Shown: positions 43,045-53,234, counted from the first letter of the stretch. The stretch: 64,000 bases of DNA from Microbacterium sp. MYb66 (GCF_002979435.1 NZ_PCOV01000012.1:1-64000); one strand, 5' to 3'. Notes: generated from the letters alone by a model not told the origin. Numbers and translations are program-made.

Positions 43045-44457
43045 ATGTCCTCGACGGATCCCCCCGTGCACGTGGTCGCCGTCGACCTCGGCGCGACGAG
43101 CGGTCGTGCGATGCTCGGCCGCGTCGGACCCGAGCTCCTCGAGCTGCGCGAGGTCTGCCGCGTGCCCAACCGGCCGGCCGCGCCGGACGGCGTGTTGCGC
43201 TGGAACGTGCTCGGGCTGTGGGCGGGCATCCTCGATGGACTGGGGGCGGCGGGGCAGGCGGCGGACATCCGCTCGGTCGGCGTCGACTCGTGGGGCGTCG
43301 ACTACGGGCTCCAGCGGAACGGCAGGCTGCTCTCCGGTCCCGTGCACTACCGCGATCCGCGGCACGAACGCGCGGTGGATGCGGTGCACAGCCGGATGCC
43401 GCATGCGGACCAGTACGCACGGACCGGCACGCAGTTCATGGCCATCAACACCGTCTATCAGCTCGCCGCCGATCAGGAGATGCTCGCGCTCGCGGATCTC
43501 GTGCTTCCGATCCCGTCCCTGTTCTCCGGCTGGCTCGGCGGCGAACCGGCGGCCGAGAGGACCATCGCCTCGACGACGGGCATGCTCGCTCTCGAAGGCG
43601 AGTGGGATCCCACGACGCTCGCCGCGATCCCCGTCTCTCCGGGGCTCCTGCCACCGGTGGTGCCTGCCGGGACGACCGTGGGACGCATGACGAGTCGGGT
43701 CGCGGATGCCGCGGGACTCCGCACCCGCCCTGACGTCGTCGCCGTCGCCGCGCACGACACCGCGTCCGCCGTGCTCGCCACCCCGCTCGAGGGGTCGGCG
43801 GCATTCATCTCCTGCGGCAGCTGGGGCCTGGTGGGCGTGGAGAGCCCGACGCCGGTGATCTCCGAGGAAGCCCGGCTGGCGGGGATCACCAATGAGGCCG
43901 CGGTCGGCGGGGGATACCTCGTCTACCGCAACACGATGGGGCTGTGGCTGCTGAGCGAGGCGCAGCGGAGCTGGCGGCGGGCCGGGACCGAGCTCTCGGT
44001 GGAGGAACTCGTGGCTCTGGCTTCGGCCGTGCCCGAAGGGCTCCCCACGGTGGATCTCGACGATTCGCTCTTCAGCGTCGGCGGCGACGTCGAGACGCTG
44101 ATCGGCGAGTGGTGCGGCCTCCGCGGACTCCGCTCTCCGCAGGGCCCGGCCGAGGTGACGCGATGCCTGCTGGAGTCTCTGGCCAGCGCCTTCGCCGAGG
44201 CGGCGTGGACGACGGCCCGGCTGGCCTCCCGGCGGATCGAGGCGATCCACATCGTGGGCGGGGGCGCTCGCAACGACCTGCTCTGCCGGCTCCTGGCAGC
44301 CCGCTCCGGCCTGCCCGTCCTCGCCGGACCGGCCGAGGCCACTGCGATCGGCAATGTGCTGGTCCAGGCCATGAGCGCCGGCGCCATCGACGACTCGGTG
44401 CAGGAGATGCGCGCGCTCGTGCGGCGCACGCACCCCCCGACCCTCCATCTCCCGTGA
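43045..44457 (+). CDS. rhaB: Rhamnulokinase (FGGY family)
   Basis: 470 aa. VVAVDLGATSGRAMLGRVG is the RhaB-type phosphate-1 motif; VGVDSWGVDYGLQ, HYRDPRHERAV and HDTASAVLATPL are the substrate and ATP loops; HIVGGGARNDLLCRLLAARSGLPVLAGPAEATAIGN closes the actin-like fold. Phosphorylates L-rhamnulose (or a related ketose) at C1. ATG 43045 follows GCGAGGCAGCCCC. Confidence 0.88.
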   Translation: MSSTDPPVHVVAVDLGATSGRAMLGRVGPELLELREVCRVPNRPAAPDGVLRWNVLGLWAGILDGLGAAGQAADIRSVGVDSWGVDYGLQRNGRLLSGPVHYRDPRHERAVDAVHSRMPHADQYARTGTQFMAINTVYQLAADQEMLALADLVLPIPSLFSGWLGGEPAAERTIASTTGMLALEGEWDPTTLAAIPVSPGLLPPVVPAGTTVGRMTSRVADAAGLRTRPDVVAVAAHDTASAVLATPLEGSAAFISCGSWGLVGVESPTPVISEEARLAGITNEAAVGGGYLVYRNTMGLWLLSEAQRSWRRAGTELSVEELVALASAVPEGLPTVDLDDSLFSVGGDVETLIGEWCGLRGLRSPQGPAEVTRCLLESLASAFAEAAWTTARLASRRIEAIHIVGGGARNDLLCRLLAARSGLPVLAGPAEATAIGNVLVQAMSAGAIDDSVQEMRALVRRTHPPTLHLP

Positions 44458-44489
44458 ACAGCTGCCGTACATCCGACCGAAGGAAATCC

Positions 44490-45290
44490 GTGAGCACCAG
44501 ACACGCCCCCGACCTCGTCAGCGATGAGCTGCTCGATCTCACCCGACGTCTCGGCGCCCCCGAGCGCGATCTGGTGATCCTGGCGGAGGGGAACACCAGC
44601 GAACTCGTCGGCGACGAGATCGTCGTGAAGGCGTCGGGGGCGTCCATGCGGGATGCCGACCGCTCGTCGTTCGCCGCTGTCGACCTCGCCGCCCTCGCCG
44701 ATCTCATCGATGATCCGTCCGGCGATCAGGAGCAGCTGACCCGTGCACTGGAGGAGGACGGACGGGGTTCGACGGTTCGAGCCTCGATCGAGACGATGGT
44801 GCATGTCGCCGTGCGGATGGTGTCGTCGGTGCGGTTCGTCGCGCACACTCATCCGACGCCGGTGCTGGCGCTGTTGGCGAGCGTGCGTTCGGAGACCGCC
44901 TTCGCGGAGCCGGTCTACTCGGACGAGCTGATGGTCCTGGGCCGCCCGCTCCATGTGCCGTACGCCGAACCGGGTCTTCCGCTCGGGAGGCTGTTCGCGC
45001 GGCGCCTGCGAGAGCACCTCGATGAATGGGGCGAGGTTCCCTCGCTGGTGCTGCTCGGCAATCACGGGATCGTCGCGATCTCGCAGTCCGTCGAGGGAGC
45101 GGACGCGATCTCGGCGATGGCCGTGAAGAGCGCGAGGGTCCGCTTGGGTGCGCTGCAGGCCGGGGGGATCCGCGGCCTGGGAGAAGACGCGACGACGCAT
45201 TACTTCGCACGGTCGGATTTCGCCGACAGGCGGGCGGCGCTGTCGGCGACCGCGGAAGCAGCTCAGCTGCAGGAGGGAACGGCATCATGA
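44490..45290 (+). CDS. Class II aldolase (rhamnulose-1-phosphate aldolase-like)
   Basis: 266 aa. LAEGNTSELVGDEIVVKASGASM is the phosphate-binding region (G-N-T-S), VRFVAHTHPTPVLALL holds two zinc-binding histidines, and LLGNHGIVAIS the third region. Family members split ketose-1-phosphates into DHAP and an aldehyde (lactaldehyde for rhamnose). GTG 44490 after AAGGAAATCC. The protein resembles the aldolase domain of the RhaD/RhaE bifunctional enzymes but lacks the dehydrogenase domain. Confidence 0.87.
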   Translation: MSTRHAPDLVSDELLDLTRRLGAPERDLVILAEGNTSELVGDEIVVKASGASMRDADRSSFAAVDLAALADLIDDPSGDQEQLTRALEEDGRGSTVRASIETMVHVAVRMVSSVRFVAHTHPTPVLALLASVRSETAFAEPVYSDELMVLGRPLHVPYAEPGLPLGRLFARRLREHLDEWGEVPSLVLLGNHGIVAISQSVEGADAISAMAVKSARVRLGALQAGGIRGLGEDATTHYFARSDFADRRAALSATAEAAQLQEGTAS

Positions 45291-47890
45291 GCGCCGCACT
45301 GATCGATCTGCAGGTCAGCGGACGGGCGGAGCCGCTCGCGATCCCGGACCCCCGGCCGGTGTTCTCCTGGCGCATCGAATCCACCCGTCGCGCGGTCACG
45401 CAGCTCGCCTACCGGATCGTCGTCACCAGGGAGCGCGGCTCGGATGACGGACTCTGGGACTCCGGGTGGGTGGAGAGCGCCCGAAGCCACGGCATCCCGT
45501 ACGAGGGACGGACGCTGCCTTCGGGGTCGAGGTTCTCGTGGCGGGTCGCCGTGAGACTGAGCGACGGCACCTCCGCAGACTCGGAGAGCGCCTTCGAGAC
45601 CGGTCCGTCAGCACTGCTGTGGGAGCGTGCGAGATGGGTCGGCAGGCATCGTCAGGTCATGACACCGCACGACCATCACCCGGCGCCGTACGTGCGCGGC
45701 GCCTTCACCGTGCGCGAGGGTGTCGTGCGCGCCAGGGCATATGTCACGGCCGGCGGTCTGTTCGACCTCTGGTGCAACGGAACCCGGATCTCCGCGGGCG
45801 ATTTCGGGCCGGGGTGGACCGACTACCGGGTCCGCGTGCCCTTCCACGGCCACGACATCACCGCTGCGCTCTCACCGGGCAGGAGCGTCCTCGGCGCGAT
45901 GCTCGGCGAAGGCTGGTACAGCGGATACGTCGGTCCGTTCGGCAAGCGAGCGGTCTGGGGCGAGTACCCGATCCTGCGAGCGGTCGTCATCATCGAGTAC
46001 GCCGACGGCTCCGTGCAGCACGAGGTCACCGGCTCCGACTGGGAGTGCACGACGGGTCCGATCCGCATGGCCGAGCTGCTGCACGGCTATCGGCAGGACA
46101 ACAGGATCTCGCTCGGCGACTGGTCGGCCGGGTTCGGCGGGTGGGACCCGGTGCAGGTCGAGGTGGGCCCGGCAGGAGATCTCGTTCCCGCACGCATCCC
46201 CGTGGCCCGCGTCGTCCGCGAGGTCCCCGCCGTCGCGATCCTGCGCAGTCCGACGGGATCGCCGATCCTGGACTTCGGGCAGAATCTGGCAGGTCGTGTG
46301 CGGCTGAGGCTGCGCGGACAGCGCGGCACCATCGTCCGGCTTCGTCACGCGGAGATCCTCGACGAGGACGGCGCCCTCTATCTCGACAACCTCCGCGGTG
46401 CGGCGGCGACGGACGAGATCGTGCTCGCGGGCGGGGGAGAGGAGCTGTTCGACCCGATCTTCACCTACCACGGCTTCCGATTCGTCGAAGTGGACGGTGC
46501 AGCGCAGGAGCTCTCGATCGCGGATGCCACGGCCGTCGCCGTATCGAGCCTCGACGGGACCTCCCTCGAGCTGCACACCGACGACGAGATGCTCGACCGC
46601 ATCCAGCGCAACCTGGAGTGGGGCATGCTGAGCAACTTCATCGAAGTCCCCACGGACTGCCCCAATCGCGACGAGCGACTGGGCTGGGCGGGTGACGCGC
46701 AGATGTTCGCACCCGTGGCGATGTACAACGGCGACGTCGAGGCGTTCCTCACGAAGTGGCTCGACGACATCGCCGACGCGCAGAAGCCCAACGGCGCCTT
46801 CGCCGACATCGCGCCCGGCGCCCTGGTCGACTTCGCCGAGGAGGGAGCGGCCGGCTACGGCGATGCCGGCGTGTTCCTGCCGTGGGATCTCTACCGGCAC
46901 TACGGCGATCCCGGGGTGCTGCGGCGCCACTATGCAGGCATGACCCGCTGGCTGCGGTACATCGGGACGGTCAACCCCGATCACGTCTGGCGGCATCGCC
47001 GCAACACGGACTACGGCGACTGGCTGGCGACCGTCCCCACCGACAAAGCCCTCACCGCGACGGCGTATTGGGCGTACGCGGCTCGAGTGACCGCCGCCGC
47101 CGCGCGGGTGATCGGGTTGATCGAGGAGGCCGAAGCGCACGCCGCGCTCGCGGACGCCGTGGCGGAGGCCTTCCGCGCGGAGTTCGTGAACGCCGAGGGC
47201 CGGGTCGAAGACGCCACGCAGACCGCGCTCGCCCTCGCACTCGCCTTCGACCTGCTGCGCCCGGAGGATCGCGCGCAGGCTCGCGCCGACCTCGTGGCGG
47301 ACGTGGAGTCGCGGGGTCACATCACCACCGGCTTCCTGGGCATCCGGTGGATCTATCCGGTGCTCATCGACAGCGGGCGCCCCGATCTCGTGCTGAGCAC
47401 GCTCCTCCGTCGGGAGGCGCCGTCGCTGGCGAACCAGGTCGTGCGGGGGATGACGACGATCGGCGAGCATTGGACCGCCTGGGACGAGGCCGGAAACCTG
47501 ATCGATCCCGCCATGAACTCCTTCAACCACTTCGCACTCAGCTCGGGGTTCGACGGCGTGTACCGCGTGATCGGCGGTGTCACCTCGCTCGCCCCCGGCT
47601 TCTCCGAGCTGCGGATCGCTCCGTACGTCTCCGGAACGATCCGCGGTTCCCGCTTCGGCTTCGAGGCGCCGCCGGGACGGATCGGCTGCGAGTGGAGTCG
47701 TCAGGGCGACGAATTGCGCCTGACGGTCGACATCCCGGCGAACGTGAAAGCCGTGATCGAGATCCCGGCCGTCTCCGTGACGGTGCGGGAGGGCGAGGAC
47801 GGTGTGCTCTCCACGGAGCACGCCGACGAGGCCGTGCAGGTCGTCGTCGGAAGCGGACACTACGAGTTCGAGTACGGAGGAGTGCGATGA
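45287..47890 (+). CDS. Alpha-L-rhamnosidase, GH78 (first copy)
   Basis: 867 aa. N-terminal Ig-like domain (~1-105), carbohydrate-binding rhamnosidase N domain (~120-280: YVRGAFTVREGVVRARAYVTAGGLFDLWCNGTRISAGDFGPGWTDY), beta domain, then the (alpha/alpha)6 barrel from ~400 with FIEVPTDCPNRDERLGWAGDAQMF (catalytic acid in DERLGWAGD), RRNTDYGDWLA and GEHWTAWDEAGN. No signal peptide: a cytoplasmic enzyme acting on imported rhamnosides. Start ATG overlaps the aldolase stop with GGAGGGAACGGC as RBS. About 880 aa is typical. Confidence 0.93.
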   Translation: MSAALIDLQVSGRAEPLAIPDPRPVFSWRIESTRRAVTQLAYRIVVTRERGSDDGLWDSGWVESARSHGIPYEGRTLPSGSRFSWRVAVRLSDGTSADSESAFETGPSALLWERARWVGRHRQVMTPHDHHPAPYVRGAFTVREGVVRARAYVTAGGLFDLWCNGTRISAGDFGPGWTDYRVRVPFHGHDITAALSPGRSVLGAMLGEGWYSGYVGPFGKRAVWGEYPILRAVVIIEYADGSVQHEVTGSDWECTTGPIRMAELLHGYRQDNRISLGDWSAGFGGWDPVQVEVGPAGDLVPARIPVARVVREVPAVAILRSPTGSPILDFGQNLAGRVRLRLRGQRGTIVRLRHAEILDEDGALYLDNLRGAAATDEIVLAGGGEELFDPIFTYHGFRFVEVDGAAQELSIADATAVAVSSLDGTSLELHTDDEMLDRIQRNLEWGMLSNFIEVPTDCPNRDERLGWAGDAQMFAPVAMYNGDVEAFLTKWLDDIADAQKPNGAFADIAPGALVDFAEEGAAGYGDAGVFLPWDLYRHYGDPGVLRRHYAGMTRWLRYIGTVNPDHVWRHRRNTDYGDWLATVPTDKALTATAYWAYAARVTAAAARVIGLIEEAEAHAALADAVAEAFRAEFVNAEGRVEDATQTALALALAFDLLRPEDRAQARADLVADVESRGHITTGFLGIRWIYPVLIDSGRPDLVLSTLLRREAPSLANQVVRGMTTIGEHWTAWDEAGNLIDPAMNSFNHFALSSGFDGVYRVIGGVTSLAPGFSELRIAPYVSGTIRGSRFGFEAPPGRIGCEWSRQGDELRLTVDIPANVKAVIEIPAVSVTVREGEDGVLSTEHADEAVQVVVGSGHYEFEYGGVR

Positions 47891-50529
47891 CGGTCGAGGT
47901 CTCGGAGCTGCGGGTCGGAGGGCGTGTGGAAGCGCTCGCCGTTCAGGGCGCTCCCGTGTTCAGCTGGCAGCTCGTCTCTTCCGAGCGCGGAATCGTGCAG
48001 ACCGCCTACCGGATCCGAGTACATCGCGGCGACGGGTCGGACGCCCTCGTGTGGGACTCGGGCATGCGCGAGGGGGCGATGCCGCAGGACACGTCGATGC
48101 CGGAGCAGGCGCTGTCGCCGGGGCGCGCGTACACGTGGAGCGTGGAGGTGCGGCACAACGGCGCGTCCGATGAGGCAGCCTTCGGCGATTCGCGATTCGA
48201 GACATCCCCGGAGAGCGGTCTGTGGGCCGATGCTCGGTGGATCACGCTGCGTCGGGACGACCACCAGCACGACGATCACCGTCCCGTGCCCTATCTGCGC
48301 CGCCTCATCGCGCCCCGCGAGCGTGTGGTCCGTGCCCGGATGCACGCCACGGCCGGCGGGATCTACGAGCTCTGGGCCGCCGGCGAGCAGATCACGCCCG
48401 GCTCCCTCGCTCCGGGATGGACGGACTACGACACGCGCGTGGCGTTCCACACCTACGACCTGACACGACTCTTCGAGGCCGGGGAGCCGGTCCGCATCGG
48501 CGCCGTCGTCGCGGACGGATGGTACGCCGGTGGGGTCGGACCCTTCCACCGGAGGAACTTCTGGGGCAAGCGGCCCGTCTGGCGCGCGGTGCTCGTCCTG
48601 GACTATGAGGGCGGTGACAGGGAGGTCGTCGTCACGGACGAGTCCTGGGAAGCATCCTTCGGCGCGATCCAGGCCGCGGATCTCATCCAGGGCGAGGTCG
48701 TCGACGCCCGCAGGGATCTCGGCGACTGGACGACGGCCGCAGGGCATGGCTGGAAGGCCGTCGACATCGACCGGGGTCCGACGGGGAAGCTCGTGCCCTC
48801 GCCCATCGACGCCCCTCGTCCCATCGCCGAACTGCCCGCTGTGTCTCGGCACGAGAGCACCGCAGGAAGCTTCGTCTACGACTTCGGACAGAACTTCGCG
48901 GGGCACGTCCGTCTTCGTGTGCGGGGCCCCGCGGGGACGATCGTCCGGCTGCGCCATGCGGAGGTGCTCGACGACACGGGAGGCGTGTACCTCGCGAACC
49001 TCCGGGGAGCGCGCGCGGCAGACACCTTCATCCTGAGCGGCGCGGATGACGAGTTCGCCCCGTCGTTCACGTCGCACGGTTTCCGCTACGTCGAGATCAC
49101 CGGTCTGCCCACCCCACCGGAACTCGATGCGGTGACCGGGGTCGCCGTGTCGTCGGCGACCGACGACACGGGAGCACTGGTGACCGACAACGCGCTGGTC
49201 AACGCGATCGTGCGGAACACGCGCTGGAGCATGCGCAGCAACTTCATGGACGTGCCGACGGACTGTCCCGCCCGCGATGAGAGGGTCGGCTGGACCGGCG
49301 ACGGCCAGGTCTTCGCATCGACCGCGTGCTGGCTCGCGGACGTGCAGAACTTCCTCTCGAAATGGGTGGACGACATCCTCGACGCGGTGCCGGACTCCGG
49401 CGCCGTTCCCGACATCGCACCGGCGAAGGGCCTGCTCGGTCGGCTCACGTACACCGAGGACGGATCGTCCGGCTACGCCGAGTCGATCCTGATCATCCCG
49501 TGGGCGGTCTACGAGTACTACGGGGACACGACCCTGATCGCGCGCTCATACGAGGCGGGTGCCCGCTGGGTCTCCTATGTGCAGAGCCGCATGAACGATC
49601 TCGTCTGGCGAGCGAACCGCAACACCGACTACGGTGACTGGCTCGCTCCGGTCGAGACGCCGAAAGACCTCACGGCGACGGCGTACTTCAACCTGGCCGT
49701 GCAGCTCATGGCCAGATCGGCCAGGGTGCTCGACCGGCACGACGAGGCGCGCAGGTACGAGGAGCTCAGTGCACGCGCCGCGGCCGCGTTCCGCGCAGCG
49801 TTTGTCGCGCCCGACGGCACGATGCCCGCGGGGAGCCAGGCGGCGTACGTGCTCGCACTCTCCTTCGATCTCCTGCTGCCCGATCAGCGCGTGAGCGCCG
49901 CCGAAGCGCTGGCCGCCGACGTCGAGAGCCGTGGGCACCTGACGACGGGATTCCTTTCGATCGCCCACCTGCTGCCGACGCTGAGCGCGATAGGTCGTTC
50001 GGACCTCGCCTACCGGCTGATGCTGAACGAGGACTATCCGTCGTGGGGTCACGAGATCGCCCACGGGGCCACGACCATCTGGGAGCGGTGGGACGGCTGG
50101 AGCGAGTCCGGCTATCAGGATCCGCTGATGAACTCCTTCAACCACTACGCCTTCGGCTCGGTGACCGACTGGCTGTTCCGGGTGGTGGGCGGACTCGCGC
50201 CGGCCGCACCCGGTTTCGGACGGGTGCGCATCGCTCCGCAGCCGGGCGAAGGGGTGACGAACTCGTCAGCCGAGTTCCGATCGGTACGAGGCCTCATCAC
50301 CGTGGAATGGCGGCTGACGGACGAGGCATTCGAGTGCACACTCCGTGTCCCCGCCAACGCGACCGCCGAGGTCGTCCTCCCCGCGCTCGCGATCGCGGAG
50401 CACGGCGTCGCGCTGGAGGACGCGCCCGGCGTCTCGGACGTGGTCGCATCGGAGACGGCCACGTCCTTCGTGCTCGGCTCAGGTGAGTACTCGTTCCGAG
50501 GGGAGGTGCTGACCCATGTCCACGCATGA
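47887..50529 (+). CDS. Alpha-L-rhamnosidase, GH78 (second copy)
   Basis: 880 aa, tandem paralogue of the previous gene with the same domain order. Key blocks: YDFGQNFAGHVRLRVRGPAGTIVRLRHAEVL, FMDVPTDCPARDERVGWTGDGQVFA, RNTDYGDWLAPVETPKDLT, TIWERWDGWSESGYQDPLMNSFNHYAFG. The copies differ clearly in sequence, so they likely cut different linkages. Also without signal peptide. ATGA overlap at the start and a 14-base overlap with the SGNH gene. Confidence 0.93.
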   Translation: MTVEVSELRVGGRVEALAVQGAPVFSWQLVSSERGIVQTAYRIRVHRGDGSDALVWDSGMREGAMPQDTSMPEQALSPGRAYTWSVEVRHNGASDEAAFGDSRFETSPESGLWADARWITLRRDDHQHDDHRPVPYLRRLIAPRERVVRARMHATAGGIYELWAAGEQITPGSLAPGWTDYDTRVAFHTYDLTRLFEAGEPVRIGAVVADGWYAGGVGPFHRRNFWGKRPVWRAVLVLDYEGGDREVVVTDESWEASFGAIQAADLIQGEVVDARRDLGDWTTAAGHGWKAVDIDRGPTGKLVPSPIDAPRPIAELPAVSRHESTAGSFVYDFGQNFAGHVRLRVRGPAGTIVRLRHAEVLDDTGGVYLANLRGARAADTFILSGADDEFAPSFTSHGFRYVEITGLPTPPELDAVTGVAVSSATDDTGALVTDNALVNAIVRNTRWSMRSNFMDVPTDCPARDERVGWTGDGQVFASTACWLADVQNFLSKWVDDILDAVPDSGAVPDIAPAKGLLGRLTYTEDGSSGYAESILIIPWAVYEYYGDTTLIARSYEAGARWVSYVQSRMNDLVWRANRNTDYGDWLAPVETPKDLTATAYFNLAVQLMARSARVLDRHDEARRYEELSARAAAAFRAAFVAPDGTMPAGSQAAYVLALSFDLLLPDQRVSAAEALAADVESRGHLTTGFLSIAHLLPTLSAIGRSDLAYRLMLNEDYPSWGHEIAHGATTIWERWDGWSESGYQDPLMNSFNHYAFGSVTDWLFRVVGGLAPAAPGFGRVRIAPQPGEGVTNSSAEFRSVRGLITVEWRLTDEAFECTLRVPANATAEVVLPALAIAEHGVALEDAPGVSDVVASETATSFVLGSGEYSFRGEVLTHVHA

Positions 50530-51652
50530 GGAACGGGAGCAGCGATGGGTCACCGGCTGGACGGCGTCCCTCAGCGGGGCGGGAGGCGCGTTCGCCGGCC
50601 CCGACGCGACGATCAGGCAGACGATGCGGACCGTCTGGGGAGGGGATGCCGTCCGCATCCGCATCTCGAATCCCTACTCCTACGCGCCGCTGCGGGTCGA
50701 TGCCGCCTCGATCGGACTCCCCGGATCCACCCTTCCGGACATCGCGGGGGAACCCGTCGCCCTGCGTTTCCGCGGTGCGTCCGGTGTGCTCGTGCACCCG
50801 GGGGACGCGGTGTGGAGCGATCCTGCCGTGCTCCCCGTGCCGACGCGCGGCGAGGTCGTGATCTCGATCCATGTGAGTGCCCCGACGGAGGTCTCCGGCC
50901 ATCCGTGGGGGAACCGATTCTCCTGGACCACGATGGGCGCTGTCGGTGACCTCACCGCCCAGTCGGCGGGCGCGGCCTTCCGGCCGTGGACGACGGGGTC
51001 GGCCTGGGTGGATGCGATCGACGTGCGCACCTCGGGTGCCGGATCGATCGTCGCGGTCGGCGACTCGATCACGGACGGCGCCGGGGCGGACTTCGGCACG
51101 GACACTCGCTGGACCGATCTGCTGACGGAGCGGACGCTGGCGCTCGACGCGGCTGATCCGCGACGGCTCGGCATCGTGAACGCGGGGATCGGCGGCAACA
51201 CGGTGGCCGGCTTCGGCAACAGCGAGGTCGGGCCCAACGTCGTCTCCCGGTTGGAACGCGATGCCCTGAGTCTGTCCGGGATCCGGGCCGTGATCATCGC
51301 GGCGGGTTCGAACGATCTCTATCTCGGCGGCACGGCGGACGCCCTGATCGCGGAGTGGGAGCGGATCGCGGAGCGCATCCACGTCCGCGGGATGCGCGCG
51401 CTGATCGCAACCATCGTCCCTCGGGGCGGCGGCTACGGATGGGCCGCGCCGATGGAACGCGAACGCGAGCGCGCCAACGCCTGGATCCACCGGCAATCGG
51501 TCTACGACGGCGTGATCGACTTCATTCCGGCGCTCGACGACCCGCAGGAACCGGGGAGCCTGCGCCCCGACCTGGACGCGGACGGCACGCATCCGAACTC
51601 GAAGGGATACCGCGCTATGGCGGAGGGCGTCGATCTCGACGTCCTGATCTGA
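50516..51652 (+). CDS. SGNH/GDSL-type esterase
   Basis: 378 aa. N-terminal beta-sandwich (~1-165) typical of GDSL-like carbohydrate esterases, then the SGNH domain: block I VAVGDSITDGAGADFG (serine ~187), block II AGIGGNT, block III AAGSNDLYLGG, block V DGTHPNSKGY with the Asp-His pair. No signal peptide, so it would de-acylate imported rhamno-oligosaccharides, for instance acetyl groups of pectin-derived fragments (inference). Overlaps the second rhamnosidase. Confidence 0.9.
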   Translation: MSTHEEREQRWVTGWTASLSGAGGAFAGPDATIRQTMRTVWGGDAVRIRISNPYSYAPLRVDAASIGLPGSTLPDIAGEPVALRFRGASGVLVHPGDAVWSDPAVLPVPTRGEVVISIHVSAPTEVSGHPWGNRFSWTTMGAVGDLTAQSAGAAFRPWTTGSAWVDAIDVRTSGAGSIVAVGDSITDGAGADFGTDTRWTDLLTERTLALDAADPRRLGIVNAGIGGNTVAGFGNSEVGPNVVSRLERDALSLSGIRAVIIAAGSNDLYLGGTADALIAEWERIAERIHVRGMRALIATIVPRGGGYGWAAPMERERERANAWIHRQSVYDGVIDFIPALDDPQEPGSLRPDLDADGTHPNSKGYRAMAEGVDLDVLI

Positions 51653-51725
51653 CTCCGGCGCCGGTTCTTCGCGCGCCGACGAGCGGTTCGATCGAGTCGC
51701 TCACTCTCACAACAAAGGAGTTGCA

Positions 51726-53234
51726 ATGAGAAACGAAGAACGGACGACGGCGATGTCGCCGGGTATCGCTCGGCGGGCCGCACTGGGCGTCGTCGTGGGA
51801 GGTGCGGCCTCTGCGCTCGCGCTCGGCGCGGGGGGCACCGCAGCCCATGCGGCGACCACGCTGACATCGGTCGGATCCTTCGCCGCGCTCGCGGCGCTTC
51901 CGATCACCTCTCCCATGGAACCGGTCGTCGTGCTCGGCAGGGCCGCGATCGGCGATGGCGGGGAGGGGGTGTTCATCTGGGACGCGGCGGCGGCGGCGAG
52001 CAGTGCCGACGGCGGGACGCGGCTCGCGTCGACGGCATCCGCGACAGGCGTGTGGCGGCGTCAGACGGACGGCGACGACCGCATGAGCGCACGGTGGTTC
52101 GGCGTCAAAGCGGACGGCTCGGCCGACGACACCACGGCGTTCCAGAGCGCGGTCAACGCCGCCGTGCGCGCCGGTGCCGTGCTCATGGCGCCCGCAGGCA
52201 CCATCCGCATCACGAGCAGCGTGACGGTGCCCGCGGTCGGGACCTCCCGACGGCTCTTCATCCAGGGGGCTGGCCAGGTCCAGACGCGCTTCCGTCTCTC
52301 CGCATCCGGTCGGTTCGACTTCGACCTCGGTGTCAGCTCGGAGTGGGACAACGGGCACCTGGTCCTGCGCGACTTCTCCGTCCTCTGCGATTCGGCGGAG
52401 ACGATCACCGCGGTCACCGCGCGCTTCGCGCGAGTCAGCGGGGCCACCGCGCAGACCTCGATCATCGAGAACGTCGAGGTCGTCGGCGTCAGCGACACCA
52501 CGGGGCCGAAGGTCGCGTTCCATCTGGTGGATGCGAGCGCCCTGAGGTTCCGGGGAGCCCGGATCCAGGGACGCCGCAGTGGGGGAGGATCCGATACGGT
52601 CGGCGTGCTCCTGTCCGGCGGGTCCATTCCGGTCGAGATCTACCTCTCGGAGATCAACGTGTACTTCATGAACACGGCATTCCTCGTCGACGGGACGGCG
52701 GACCGCCGCCTCGAGGGCGTGCATCTGGACAAGTGCGCGGCGGTGGCCTGCGCGTACGGAGTCACCGCGAACGCGGCCCCGACCGACCAGTCGCTGTGGA
52801 TCAAGGTCTCGCAGTCTCATTTCAACTGCACGAAGGGCGGGATCTCGACGAGCAACTACGGGAACATCCTCTTCACGGGCAACCTGATCTACGGTCTTCC
52901 CGCCGGCGGCGCATCCGTCGCGTTCCTCGCCGTCAGCGTGTCCAACGGAGGCGGGTCCGGCGTGGGGCACCTCAGCATGATCGCCGACAACATCATCGAG
53001 TACGCGGGGAGCACGACGGCGGCGAAGAACGGCATCCTCATCGCCGGAGGCGCATCGGAGGACTCGATCCTCATCTCCAACAACATCCTCGCCTTCTTCG
53101 ACACCGCGATCTGGTTGGCACCGACCGCCAACCGGGTCGCGATCGCCGCGACCAACATGTTCAAGAGCAACACGACGCCCACCTTGAACCAGGGCTCGAA
53201 CAACGTCGTCGCCCCGGCGCTGGTGACCTGGTGA
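51726..53234 (+). CDS. Tat-exported right-handed beta-helix protein (pectate-lyase-like)
   Basis: 502 aa. Twin-arginine signal: SPGIARRAALGVVVGGAASALALGAGG with cleavage near AHA-AT (~43). WFGVKADGSADDTTAFQSAVNAAVRAGAVLMAPAGTIRI is the opening of pectate-lyase-3 / GH28-like beta-helix proteins; the remainder is a ladder of short strands (ISNNILAFFDTAIWL). Catalytic residues cannot be placed by eye. It would work outside the cell on a polysaccharide backbone. AAAGGAG before ATG 51726; the 73-bp gap in front may contain its own promoter. Confidence 0.82.
   Translation: MRNEERTTAMSPGIARRAALGVVVGGAASALALGAGGTAAHAATTLTSVGSFAALAALPITSPMEPVVVLGRAAIGDGGEGVFIWDAAAAASSADGGTRLASTASATGVWRRQTDGDDRMSARWFGVKADGSADDTTAFQSAVNAAVRAGAVLMAPAGTIRITSSVTVPAVGTSRRLFIQGAGQVQTRFRLSASGRFDFDLGVSSEWDNGHLVLRDFSVLCDSAETITAVTARFARVSGATAQTSIIENVEVVGVSDTTGPKVAFHLVDASALRFRGARIQGRRSGGGSDTVGVLLSGGSIPVEIYLSEINVYFMNTAFLVDGTADRRLEGVHLDKCAAVACAYGVTANAAPTDQSLWIKVSQSHFNCTKGGISTSNYGNILFTGNLIYGLPAGGASVAFLAVSVSNGGGSGVGHLSMIADNIIEYAGSTTAAKNGILIAGGASEDSILISNNILAFFDTAIWLAPTANRVAIAATNMFKSNTTPTLNQGSNNVVAPALVTW

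Noticed and set aside
46756..47886. N-terminal extension of the second rhamnosidase frame
   Set aside because: The frame is open upstream inside the first rhamnosidase, but it is Arg-rich shadow sequence; the GH78 fold starts at ATG 47887.
52052..53230. N-terminal extension of the frame of the multidomain GH
   Set aside because: Arg-rich reading of the beta-helix gene in another frame; the Tat signal after 53231 fixes the true N-terminus.
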